A stretch of DNA of 64,000 nt from Crambe crambe (Eukaryota; Porifera; Demospongiae; Poecilosclerida; Crambeidae), in NCBI GenBank assembly GCA_963924555.1, contig OZ004593.1, forward strand, positions 6,444,480-6,508,479, in the 5' to 3' direction. Positions within the stretch are counted from its first letter, which is position 1. Each line of letters opens with the position of its first letter. A program made the position numbers and the translations under genes. Below, one piece after another: positions 31,101 to 42,100 of the stretch. The notes under the pieces are model-generated. The model did not search any database, was not told the DNA's origin, and saw only the letters and a list, made by a program, of their open reading frames with translations.

Positions 31101-33176
31101 CTGCTGAGTCATACAAGAACCGTTCAAGCTCATCAACCAACCTCCGTAAGCTGATCTATTCTGACACTCCACTACTGGGAGAAAGAACAGAAGAGAGCAG
31201 CGATGAAGAGAAAAATACCCAGGAAATTGGTGGGCTTTTTCAACTCACTAAAAAAAAAGCTCTTTCCATCCTCCATGAAGAGGACACTTCAATCGTTCGA
31301 ACACCATTAACATCTGAAAGTAGGGATTGGACTGCCCTGCCCATTATCTCTGCAGCGAAGCATCTGTTTGTCACAGGTGATTGGGGGGAGAATAGTGCCA
31401 AGACACTATTGGACGAAGACGATGCACTTTACGGAGATTTTGAAGATCTTGAAACTGGAGAAAAAGAAGGGAGTGAGCGGGAGGAAGAAAAAGAAGAAGA
31501 CAAAGAGAAGAAACGTTTGGAGAAGAAAAAGAAATTGAAGAAAGCATTTGATGTTGGATATGACGAGGATGAAAATGGTGGTGGCACTTATCTGGATGAC
31601 CTCAAGCGAGAGGTCAGCGAACAGGAGCAGAGGAATAGGGCAGAGTTGGAAGGAATGGATGAACAGACACGCCTCCAATTAGAAGGGGTGCGTCCAGGCT
31701 ACTATGTCCGCATGGAATTGAAAGGTATGAAGTTTGGGATGTGGTCACTAGTCTAATCTCATTTCTAATTATTTAGATGTTCCATGCGAGTTTGTGGAGC
31801 ATTTTGACCCCAGCTACCCTGTGATAGTGGGTGGGGTTTTACCCGAGGAGCAGCGGATGGGCTACCTCAGGGTCCGTATGAAGAAGCACCGCTGGCACAA
31901 ACGGATCCTGAAGTCACGTGACCCGTTGATCCTGTCGATGGGTTGGCGGAGGTATCAGACCATGCCCATCTACTGCATGGAGGACCACAACAAGAGACAA
32001 AGGATGCTCAAATACACCCCCGAACACCTCCACTGCAATGCAACTTTCTATGGTGAGCTCATACAAATATAATCAGTCAAGTTTATGAGTCTCTTGTAAT
32101 TTCTAATTAGGGAATTAGTAGAAAATTAGAACCATAGACGATTTCTAGTTCCTAAAATAGACCTCCATTGTTTTGGGAACCAGTTGGGCTCAAAGTTTGT
32201 ATCCATCCGTCACCTCTACCTACTTTAGGTCCTCTCACTCCTCCTGGTACGGGATTTCTGGGAGTACAGAGTGTTAACTCGATCAATAAGACAGTAAGTT
32301 AATTAATTTATTTATCTCGTTTACTAATACTACTTTTCCCCCTTGTAGGCTAACTTTCGGATAGCCGCTACTGGAGTTGTGTTGGAGTTGGACCAATCAA
32401 CTGCCATCGTCAAGAAACTCAAACTCACAGGCATGCCTTTCAAGATATTCAAGAACACAGCCTTTCTCAAGGGCATGTTCAATAGCACGTTGGAGTGCGC
32501 CAAGTTCGAGGGTGCCTCGATTCGCACTGTCAGTGGAATCAGAGGGCAAATCAAGAAAGCATTACGAACACCAGAAGGAGCCGTTCGTGCCACTTTCGAG
32601 GATCGTATTCTCATGAGTGATATTGTCTTTATACGAACCTGGTGCCCAGTCAGTGTTCCTCAGTACTACAATGCCGTCACATCTCTACTCGAGTTTGATA
32701 AAGGAGTTTGGAACGGAATGCGGACAGTTGGGCAAATTAGATTTGAAACTGGAGCCAAACCTCGAGTTCAGAAGAACTCACTTTATAAACCAATTATCCG
32801 GGAGACAAGGAGGTTTAACCCTCTCCGTGTGCCAGCCTCTTTGCAAAAGCAGCTGCCTTTCAAATCCAAACCCAAACTAAAGGAGAAAAGGAAGGGAAAA
32901 TCCCTTGCGACAAAAAGGGCTGTGATTTTGGAACCAGAAGAGAAGAGAGTAGTAACACTGATGCAGCAACTTGCTACCATACATCGAGACAAGGCCAAGC
33001 GGCGAAAGAAGAAGTTAGATGAGAAATACAAGGCCTATTTGGCAGAGAAGGCAAAGCAGGAATCAAGGCAAGTCAAGAAGACGAAAGAACTCAAGAAGGA
33101 ACTGTATCGTGATCTCGGAAAGGCAAAAGAGAAAATGAAAAAAAGAAAGCATATTAGTGGTGCCAATGACAAATGA
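28121..33176 (+). CDS. BMS1: Ribosome biogenesis GTPase BMS1
   Basis: Eleven exons (28121-28466, 28581-28660, 28717-28905, 29140-29404, 29459-29604, 29686-29823, 29940-30288, 30414-31724, 31777-32052, 32229-32293, 32349-33176) sum to 1330 codons; human BMS1 has 1282. A basic N-terminus is followed by the GTPase domain with P-loop GPPKVGKST, the [17 protein letters not shown] segment, [16 protein letters not shown] and THLD. Then come the AARP2CN region ([28 protein letters not shown]), a long acidic middle, and the C-terminal domain ([33 protein letters not shown]). BMS1 is a nucleolar GTPase of the small-subunit processome that works with RCL1 in 40S maturation. The acidic region contains a 108-bp perfect-frame tandem duplication. 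A long pyrimidine-rich intron with (GTTTT)n lies before exon 4. A likely AATAAA lies near 33361. Confidence 0.97.
29943..30158 (+). repeat. 108-bp in-frame tandem duplication in BMS1
   Basis: Units 29943-30050 and 30051-30158 differ by a single base (TGT/TGC, synonymous). Each encodes the 36 residues that begin [15 protein letters not shown] and end SEGGESDDS. The near identity implies a very recent event. Confidence 0.95.
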
Positions 33177-33397
33177 TCAACACATACTGTATGCTTCACA
33201 ATGATTTTTTTTTAATTGTATTTTTTATGAGCAAATTATTTGACGTTCTCTGGGGAGATTCCTTCTATTATTGTTGGGTTAATTTTCGTGATTTTCAAAA
33301 CACTAACGTTCTGGTGGGCACAAAATTAAATGTACAATTGTACAACAAACATTAGTGGAGAAATAAAATTGCTGGTTGAATCAATAGCTTGGATTAA

Positions 33398-33815
33398 TTA
33401 AGAATCAGATGGTGGTTTTTTAGAGGGGTTTTTACGTGGTATTCTCTTCCGAGCCACTCTGTGTTCATGACAACAGTCATCATCTCCATCACCATCACTC
33501 TCTGTGTCTGATTCATCAAACTTGTGTGGTTTTGAGTAGATGCAACAGCACTTTGATGACTTCTTCCCCAAAAACTCATTGTCCACCACACCTTCTTGCC
33601 ACTGGACTTTTTTGTCTGTTTTTGGCTTGTGAAGTCTCAGGACTAAAGGTTCACTCTGTAACAGTTGATATAATGAGGTTATATAGCTGCTAGTAACTAG
33701 TAAACTTACTAAGAAGCTATGCCTAGATGGCTAAGCCACATTTTTATCCACCTACCTCAGCGTTAGTCTCTGTGACAGTCATAGTTCTAGTCTTCGAAGC
33801 TTCGGCTTCAGCCAT
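33398..33815 (-). CDS. PPP1R11: Protein phosphatase 1 inhibitor-3
   Basis: Two exons (33756-33815, 33398-33655) give 105 codons starting MAEAEASKTRTMTVTETNAE. The diagnostic core is present: KKVQWQEGVVDNEFLGKKSS followed by KCCCIY and FDESDTESD. KVQW is the PP1-docking RVxF-type motif, and the three-cysteine cluster plus a later CCHEH stretch correspond to the part of the human protein reported to bind zinc and act as an E3 ubiquitin ligase. The basic C-terminus (RVARKRIPRKNPSKK) suggests nuclear localisation. It is slightly shorter than the human protein (126) for lack of the Pro-rich tail. It shares a 146-bp divergent promoter with ANAPC13 and converges with BMS1, the stop codons being 221 bp apart. 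Confidence 0.95.
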
Positions 33816-33961
33816 GATCAGCTCTGAATTCCTCTCAAAATAGTAGTTTGAGCATTGATTTCCTTTTTGTTTGTTCTCGATGCTTCTAGCATTTCAATAT
33901 TACCTTTTCTAATTCACCGTGAACTGATGACCTTTGACACTTGCATCCACTATTCGCTTTT
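33816..33961. promoter_or_regulatory. Divergent promoter PPP1R11/ANAPC13
   Basis: 146 bp between two outward-facing start codons. No TATA box is evident. Co-regulation of a phosphatase inhibitor and an APC/C subunit is plausible but not shown by any motif I can name. Confidence 0.5.
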
Positions 33962-34313
33962 ATGTCAGACAGCAAGTACTCAGCAGCCCATCGTAACCCA
34001 CGAATCTTGGATACCAGATTAGTAGATAAAAACTGGAGGAAAGATAGGTAAATTAGTAGATAAAAACTGGAGGAAAGATAGGTAAATTAGTTCATAAGTA
34101 TTTCTATTTAATGCACACCTATACTATAGAGTGTTCCTATTTAATGCACATCCACACACATTTAGACTGCCTACCGTGGACATTGACGTACCTAGTTACG
34201 AACTCCCCCTTCCTGAGGGAGTGGGAGAAGAAAAGCTCCAGCAAGAACACATGAGCATGCGTGAAATTGAAGAGAGCTGGAAGGAAAGACTACATGAAAA
34301 TTTCACATCTTAA
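33962..34313 (+). CDS. ANAPC13: Anaphase-promoting complex subunit 13
   Basis: Two exons (33962-34047, 34166-34313) make 77 codons; the human protein has 74. The conserved blocks align directly: RILDTRLVDKNWRKDRLP for the human RILD...WREDKLP, VDIDVPSYELPLPE for the VAIPLNELPEPE region, and a C-terminal WKERLHENF for YLHEN. APC13 is a small, mostly extended subunit that stabilises TPR subunits of the APC/C ubiquitin ligase. The first exon and its donor are followed by a 34-bp tandem copy of exon end plus donor. Only the first donor keeps the frame, since reading through to the second meets TAA. The KIFBP start lies 28 bp after the stop codon, very tight spacing in the same orientation. Confidence 0.92.
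34019..34086 (+). repeat. 34-bp tandem duplication of an exon end and splice donor
   Basis: Units 34019-34052 and 34053-34086 are identical. Each contains TAAAAACTGGAGGAAAGATA followed by the donor GGTAAA, so ANAPC13 has two identical 5' splice sites 34 nt apart. Confidence 0.9.
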
Positions 34314-34340
34314 TTATTCGAGTGTACAGTTTTTAGTATA

Positions 34341-36189
34341 ATGGCTCAATCATCTGAACCAATGCAACTCTGCCCAGCATTAAAGGAATGGGTTTCAGTA
34401 CATCTTACTGAGGATTTCAAGAAGGCATTGCACCTCACAAAGGAAGAGAGTAAGAATGATCCTCCCAAGGAACCATTCCGATCTCTGTATGCTTCCAGAG
34501 AGCTTCTTGCTAGTGCAAAAACCAAGCTGGAATCCTGTTCTGATGAGCTAAAAGCTCACGAAGACTTCATAGTCCTTTCATCCTGCATTCAGCTTGAGCT
34601 AGGACTCAATTATATTAACTGTGAGGAGCTGAGTGCAGGGGAAAAGCTTCTTGAAACTTGTCCGAGGGATTTGGATGGTATTGCCAGTAAGGTCAAGACA
34701 GCTTCAGTTAGTATCCAAGCTTTGAACCAACTAGGAGTGCTATGGGGAAATAGAAATGAACAACAGAAAGCTCTGGAGTTTCTGCTGAAGGCCAAAGCTG
34801 TGTACGAATCACACATATCTCTTCCTCCGCCCATCACTGATTCTCAGTGGCTGCTTGGAGTGGACGTGAGTGAGGAAGAGAGGGAGAAAGTCTTTGAGAA
34901 TTTCCATACATTAACTCTCTTCTATTTGGCTCAAGTATATGGGAATCTGAAACAGCCAAAGTTATCTGCACAGTATTGTCAGACGACTCTCAGCCGGCAG
35001 CTTGAGACAAACACATATGATGCAGTGGAGTGGAGTTTGAACTGTGCCACGCTCTCTCAGTATTTCATGTCTGTTGAAAACTTTGGCCAGTCCAGGCACT
35101 GCTTGGCTGCTGCAAGTCGTGTTCTCCAGCAGTTCCAAGCAAGTGGGTGTGGTTTGGTGGTATCAGAGGCCACAGGTGAAGGAGAGCAATCTGATTCCAG
35201 AATGGAGGAAAAGCTATTACAGACAAAAGCAGACATCTCACGCTGTTGGACCAAATACTGCATTTCCCTCTTAACCAGCTCTCAGAGTCACCAGGAAGAG
35301 CTAGAGGGAAGTGAGGAAGAACGACCAAAGATCAAGCATAAGCAATTCAGGTTTGATTCCCTGGATGTAGCTGATACTGAATTATCAGTACCTAGTGATT
35401 TTGTTGAGAACTATGAAAAGGCTAAGCTGGTTTTTCTTTTCTGTCAGAAACATGTCGACATCTCGAAGAAATTTTACTCCTTGGAGGAGCATGCAACAGA
35501 GCATGTAAAAATTATTCAAGATTACTCCAATGCATATAAACTTCTAGCTCATTTCGATACCTTGTCAGATATGAAATGCAGGATGCATAAGCGTCGAATT
35601 GACATGCTGATAGCCCTCCAGGAGGAACTAAACCCTCGATACTACTTAGATGAACATCGGGAGATTATGATAGAAGTAGCAACAGCACAATCAGATATGG
35701 CTGACTTAAAGATACTCTCTGCCAGTGATTCTCCTACACCACATGCAGTGGGAAAAATAAACAAGTTGTTACAAAGTTCTATTCGCACTTTTGAGCAGTT
35801 CATATTAAGTTTTCACGATTCCAGGACTAAAGCATTACCTGACAGCATTGACCAGGATCACCTTCAACCAATTCTCTGTGCTAAACTGAACATAGCAAGA
35901 CTGTTTTCTAAGTTTATTAGTCCAGATCCCGCTGCTGAGGTGAGCTTGGTGTAAGAATTTGTCAGCATGCATTAACACAAACTCCTGCACAGTACAATGT
36001 GAATTACTATAAGTGATTATTATGACTGTTTTCCTTCAGAAATTCAACTTGCAGAAGTCTTTGGAGCACTACAAGTGGTTGGTGGAGTATTGTGAGCGGC
36101 ACAAAGAGGAAGCAGAGAAGGCATTTTCCAGCGAATTTGCCCTTTGTAAGGAAATGGTTGAACTCCTTCCTTTAAGAATGCAACTATAA
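34341..36189 (+). CDS. KIFBP: KIF-binding protein
   Basis: Two exons (34341-35939, 36040-36189) encode 582 residues; human KIFBP has 621. The protein is alpha-helical with TPR-like repeats. Recognisable parts are LQLELGLNYINCEE-like helices near residue 75, AVSIQALNQLGVLWGNRNEQ-type and YLAQVYGNLKQPKLSAQYC segments, KRRIDMLIALQEELNPRYY, and the C-terminal EHYKWLVEYCERH. KIFBP binds and inhibits a subset of kinesin motors (KIF15, KIF18A, KIF1 family) and thereby limits microtubule attachment; loss in humans causes Goldberg-Shprintzen syndrome. The first exon is exceptionally long for this window. It converges with EFCAB9, with only 94 bp between stop codons. Confidence 0.93.
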
Positions 36190-36283
36190 CTCAAACTACT
36201 TTCTAATCTAGCTATTACTCTTGTCAGGTTTGAACGTTCACTTATATTATGTTACATGTGTACTAATAGCTAAGGTTCAACTG

Positions 36284-37097
36284 TCATTGGACGCCACACC
36301 ACTCTTTTCTTGCTTCAAACGTCATGTTGCTGTACCACCTTTTCCCATGCATGTCCTTTTCCATCTGTACTTGACGGTCAATACAAGCTACTGTGAACAT
36401 TTTAAACTCTTGGTAGTCCAGTTCCTTCCGAAATTTAAAGATGGTGATAAGTACCTAGCTAGATTCATGATTGTATCATTCATTACCTGGTCATCACACA
36501 CATCAAATTCCTTGAAGATCTGTCTCATTGCTGTCCCTTCAAAGTTGAAGAGGAAACTAAGGGCTTCAAACTCTTCAACAGTAATGGTCCCATTGCCATC
36601 TTCATCCAAAAACTCAAACACAGTTTGAGAGTGACGCAAAATAAAGTCCTTTTCTTCATTGTCCTATAACATGAGGCCAAGTGCAAAAAGGATGGCCAAG
36701 TCAGTGATTTCTGAATGTGTCTCCATCATTTAGAACTAGAGTTTTTCTTACCCTGACAGCAAGCATTATGCATATTAGTATGTAGAATTCATCAAAGTTC
36801 AGTAAACCTGCGTGCTCAACATCCAGCATATCAAATATCCGATAGATCTTTCTTTTGCTTAAGTCTGTAGTTCTTTGCATAAAGGCAAGAAACTGCACAT
36901 CTGACATCATAATTAATATGAGGGAAACTTGAATCAAAAGGAGCTAGCTATTATCTTTGCATACCATCCAATGCCATGATCTCCCTTACATCCATTGCCT
37001 TGAAGAACTCCAGAAGAACAAACACATCTCTACAGTTGAGGTAACTGTAGCTCTTATCCAGCCTAAAGTAGCTAAGAAATGTGGAATGAATCTTCAT
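36284..37097 (-). CDS. EFCAB9: EF-hand protein EFCAB9, CatSper-associated
   Basis: Four exons (36965-37097, 36752-36900, 36487-36663, 36284-36424) total 199 codons, almost exactly the human length. Order: FLSYFRLDKSYSYLNCRDV; VQFLAFMQRTTDLSKRKIY; RIFDMLDVEHAGLLNFDEFY; ILRHSQTVFEFLDEDGNGTI; a C-terminal ELDYQEFKMF. The third exon holds a canonical calcium loop (DEDGNGTITVEE); the second-exon loop (DVEHAGLLNFDE) is degenerate, as in vertebrates. In mammals EFCAB9 with CATSPERZ makes the sperm CatSper channel pH- and calcium-responsive. The last exon is too short to be seen as an independent ORF and was found from the splice site and homology. It lies 178 bp downstream of CCDC15 on the same strand. 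Confidence 0.88.
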
Positions 37098-37274
37098 TGC
37101 ATGCACTATTAAAAATCTGGCATGCATGGCAGCTGCACTTAACTTCATGTACGTATACTGCATGCAGTACATGTACAGCATGCAAACACCATGCATGCTT
37201 TATGTGCATATTGCATGTTGGCTACAGCTGTTGAAAATTAATAATGAGTGTCAGAATTAATGATTGCATGTACA

Positions 37275-39011
37275 TTAAACTTGAGATGAGTCAAAGAGTT
37301 TTGTATCCAAGTTGAATGAACGCAGCAGTTTAGTGAGAGCCTTGACATAAGCTACAGAAAAGGGGGAATTGGCTATCATTGTAACATGCATTTCATAGCC
37401 ATGATTTACCTTTAGGATTTCTGTAGAAAGCACAGTTGTTAGCACATGTCTCAGGGTTGGTATCCCACACAGTTTTACCACATGAGCATAGAGGAGGAAC
37501 CTGCAACTTCTTAAGTTCAATTTGATGCTTAAGTCTTGCCTTCAGAGCTGCTATGTAACGCTTGGTTTCTTTAGCCTTTTGAAGCTTTTTCTTCCTCTTC
37601 TCTAACAGCATAAGTTCATTCCATTCAGTGGCATTTAACTGATCCTTACTACCATCAGCACTGATGGTGGAGTACAGGTCAAGAGCTTCTTCTGCCACTT
37701 TCCTTTCAGCTTCTTTTCTCTCCTTGAGTGCCTCCACATGTTTGGAGTAACTTTGTAAAACTTTAGTTTTTCTCACACGTTCTCGTTCCAAATCAGAATA
37801 GAGTCGCCTGAAGACTGAAAACTGTTTACCTGCTTGCTTACGTTCCATGTACTCCAATTGTCCAGCGGATGTGAATTTTTTGACTACTGGGTCTCTATCC
37901 TTCTTATCATTTTCTGTCTCATTTGCTAGTCTCTTAACAGTGTCTTCTGAGCTTGCTTCCATCACATACAGAAAACTTGAGTATGGTCTTTCAGTTGCAT
38001 CTTGATCATTTGGTTTCCCTTCCTGCTGATCTTCAATTTCAGACTCTCCCTGGTCCTTGTCTTTATATCTGCTATAATACAACATCTCTCTTCTTCTCCT
38101 AGCTTCTACTGACTTTGGGCCCTTGGACTCTCTCACTGGTTCTTCCAGCTCCTTAAGCTGAGACAACACTTTTTTTCTTATAGCTTCTTGATCTTTAGGA
38201 CAACTATCTTTAGGACACCGTCTGCTATAATATAACATCTCTCTTCTTCTCCTAGCTTCTACTGACTGTGGGCTTTTGGACTCTCTCACTGGTTCTTCCA
38301 GCTCCTTAAGCTGAGACGACACTTTCTTTCTTACAGCTTCTCGATCCTTAGGACCTGCCTGCTGATATTGAGATTTGGTTTGCAGAAATAACAATTTCTC
38401 CCTTTCATCGCCGGGAAGACGATGGGATAGTAAGGCATTTCTTGCTGCTTGTAAAGCTGAGGAACCTGTTTTTTCACTTTGAGTATTGCAATCCTTCACA
38501 CCAGCCATTACTTTGGCATCTTCAACGTCATGGCTGACAACAGCAGAGTGCTGACTCTAGGGGAGAAAAAATCTGAATTCAAGTTCTCAAGTTAAAAATC
38601 TAGCCATGCAATCGTAGGACTACCTGGGGCTAACACATTGATCCTTGACTCCCTTGCTAGCCTATGTACACCTACAGACATCAATACCTGGTATTTTCCC
38701 CCCAATTTCAAAGCTCTTTCTGCGGCGTTCCGCTCAGACTGCATGGCTTTGCTGGAAGTTGCTGCCATCTCCTTTTCCATCATTTTCTTTCTGGAATTTA
38801 TACGATTCTTGACTTCCTTTCTGAATCGCTTCAGTTCAATAGCCTTTCTTTTTCTCTCCTCTTCACCAAGACTTTCCATGTAGGCGGCTACATCAGCTGC
38901 TTTGGAAGGCGGATCCTCATAACACTGTTCAACTTTAGCGTTTACCAAGTTTATATCCCCAGTACAAAGAATTCTGTGGCCTCTTACAACGTTCACATCA
39001 ACTTTAGCCAT
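37275..39011 (-). CDS. CCDC15: Coiled-coil domain-containing protein 15 (centriolar)
   Basis: Three exons (38688-39011, 37410-38556, 37275-37351) sum to 515 codons. The N-terminus has a basic coiled coil (RFRKEVKNRINSRKKMMEKE, then AMQSERNAAERALK), matching the KQVKYRVNQQIR...AMQSS region of CCDC15. The C-terminus has the Cys-rich signature CSCGKTVWDTNPETCANNCA followed by FYRNPK and AYVKAL. The middle holds two in-frame copies of a roughly 50-residue unit ending SVEARRRREMLYYSR, about 85 percent identical. Human CCDC15 is reported at the centriole inner scaffold, where it supports centriole length and ciliogenesis. Assignment rests on the two ends, since the middle is poorly conserved. The start codon is 119 bp from that of TBC1D23 on the other strand. 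Confidence 0.75.
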
Positions 39012-39061
39012 TTTCCTTTTCTAAATAAAGCCTGCAAGAGTGCATCTGCATAGTTTAATTT

Positions 39062-39078
39062 GTTGTCATGGAGTTAAC
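39062..39078. promoter_or_regulatory. X-box-like site between CCDC15 and TBC1D23
   Basis: GTTGTCATGGAGTTAAC resembles an RFX X-box (GTTGCCATGGAAAC) with mismatches and extra spacing. It overlaps the outer in-frame ATG of TBC1D23 (39068), which argues that the inner ATG at 39131 is the true start. Confidence 0.25.
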
Positions 39079-39130
39079 CACGCCCGTTATTATTCTAAAT
39101 AGAGCACAACTTTATTCAGGCGAGATTGTC

Positions 39131-42100
39131 ATGAGTGTAGAAATAGAGAAGGACGAGTTTCTACGAGAAATTGACGAGCTTTTAGGTGACTCAGGTGATG
39201 AGTCAACACCGCCTAACCATTCTATAGCGAATGGAGTGAGTCTAGGCAAAGAAGTAGGGGATATCGACCTTGAATTGGCAAGTACTCTGGACACCCTCAC
39301 CACTCAGCAACCAACTCCTAAGACAGGGTAAGAACCGTACCTGGTACACTCCACTTAAACATTAGTTAAATAGTGGGTCCTTTAATACTGCAACACCCTG
39401 TATTCTCTATCAACCCATAAGGTTAGAAATTATGGTGACCTGAATCCAGTTATCATTACGGGTGTGTGGTATTATCTTGTATCCACCACCACTATGAATG
39501 TAGACTATGTGGAATCATTGGTATTGTGTGATGTTAGCTTGCCCACATTTAGAATAGATGCTCTGAAGGAAGCTATCAGTGCTCACCAGGACATTGAAGT
39601 CATTAGAGGTCTCTTTGAAGGGGGCAAAGTACCAGATGAAGTTCGAGCAGACCTGTGGAAAGTAAGGAAAATTAAGCGGGAAAATGTGTCCTTCCCTGCT
39701 TTAAAGTTACTACTACTCCAGTTGACATCTCCCATAGATATGCTGTATCAAAATATTATTGTTTTTCCTTGCTTGTAGTTTTGGTTAGCCCATGTTTGAT
39801 TAGTCTACCAGTAGAATAATCCTTACCTTCCCAGCATGCATAATAGTTCATTGTGTTGCTAATACTGACACTGTAGAGGTTACCAAGACCATATATCAAA
39901 TGTCGCTAGGGGGACTTTACAGGCAATCATAGCAGTCAGACACATGACCAATGTCTAGGCAAAATTTCAGTTTAACCGGCCATGAAGTATTATAAAGCAG
40001 GTATTAGTACAAGCTAATGCCATCAAATGTTGGAAATTTCAATAATGTGTAATAGAATCAGTAGGCAATGTCACTATTGCTTGATTTTTGTTTGTTTATC
40101 ATAGGAATGTTTGAGTGTGTCTCGTCGCCCAGACTCGATGGGGGGCTGGTCTGGTCCCCTCGACTGTGAGAACCAGGACCTCATTCAAACACAATGTCTG
40201 GAACAAGCAGGTACAATGATAGCACCATGTTTTTTACCTCCCAAGCAAACAGACAATATCCCGTCCATATACTTGTACTACATTGATAGTTAATGAAAGG
40301 CAATTTCCCCTTTAGCCAAACTGCCGAGTGTGGAGGAAGGGAGGAAGAAAGAAGACATAGCTAAAGACATGGAACTTGTCATTACTTTCTACTGCAAGTC
40401 TCGGAACATTCGCTACCCTCCTGACTGTGGCTGGCCCGAACTCCTCCTCCCGTTTCTCTCCCTCTCCATGTCTCGTGGTGACCTCTTCAACTGCTTCTAT
40501 GCCATGATGGCTAAATACATCCCAAGGCAAGTACCAGAGGACTCACCAGTGGTAAATAGTTTAGGGGTATCCTCAAATTCCAAGCTGATTTCGTTTTACA
40601 AATATAAATGGCTTCTGTTTTAATTAAGTATACACTTCATTTCTGCTCTCAATTTTCAGTGTAAAGTTTTTGCATAGTGTTGAAGATTAATCTTTTCTTG
40701 ATTGCAGGGATTGTAAAATGGATGGCAAGCCATTCTATCTATTTCGTCTTCTCCTTCTCTATCATGACCCTGAGCTCTGTTCTTTCCTTGACACCAAGAA
40801 ACTGAGTCCCGATAGATACCTGCAACCATGGGTAAGCAAAGAGTGCTCCAGTAACATGATTCACAAGCAAGGTTATCTAAAAAGGGTGCTCATTCACTAC
40901 ATGGACCAGTGATGTCCAATAATGTATTACTGATGATCCTCTGATGTCCGTTGATTGAGTGAGCACATTCTCTACCACATAATTAGACACAATCCCAAAA
41001 CATCATTACTTTAGACTAAACTGCTCTTGACTGCACAAGTATGTACTCTACTTCTTTTCCCTGACTCCAAAGGGTCTACCACCCAACCATTATTTTTATT
41101 ATGTTTATCCTACTCATACGTAGCTGCGAAGTCTATTTGTGGGTCCATGTGAAGCAGGTGTTGTCAAGGTCCTGTGGGACCATTACCTCATGGAGAAAGA
41201 TCCTTTCTTCTTCTTTTTTCTTGCTCTTGTCATGGTCGTTAATGCAAAGTGAGTCTATTGGGGGGCAATTATTGTTGTTGTTGATGATGGTTCTTTGCGA
41301 TCACCGTAGGGAGGTTTTAATGGAGGATAAGGCAGCCAGTCGAGACGATATCTGTTCTTGTATTTCCACTCTCCCCTGTCAGCTTGGAGCTGAAGATATT
41401 GATGATTTTTTCTCCCTCTCTCAATACTATGCATCCAGGACACCTCAATCCTTCAGAAAGGTGGGGTGGAAGGGGTCAAAAGGAGAGAATAAAGGAAATT
41501 TCAAGCTTTATTTTACCTGGTCTCTTAGGATTATCACAGTTTATTGTTTGGGAGCGGGAGGAGCGCGACGTCACTTGGAACCAACATTTCACATTCCCTG
41601 TGTCTCCCCATCAGCATCCAGGAACTCTTGGACATGAACCAGCAACAATATACCCATGAAGTAAGCAAGCTGGTCATACCTTTTCATCGTGCCCCCCCCC
41701 CCCCCCCCATTGACAGACAGTATTACTACACATCTCTGTTTCACCTTCTTTTTAGAGTGCTCATATGGACTTCTCTGTGGTGGACTGTCGACCTGTGGAA
41801 CACTTCAGTTATGGCCATTTACCCCACTCGCATAGCTTAGATGCTAATCTAGTAAGTCTAGTCCAATCAGTAGTTGTACATGCATAACTTAGATGCATAC
41901 AATTCATATTTGATCTCTTTCCCACAGTTGCTGCACTCTCCAAGTGATTTCTCAATGGCGGCTGACCGTCTGTGTTCTGTAGTGAAACGGGAAAGGGAAG
42001 GGTTGGAAGGAGGGGAACACCTTTGCTTTCTGGGCTCCGGACGAGAGCAGGAGGACCAGTATGTGACCATGGTGGTTGCAAAGTTCCTCCAGAAATCAAT

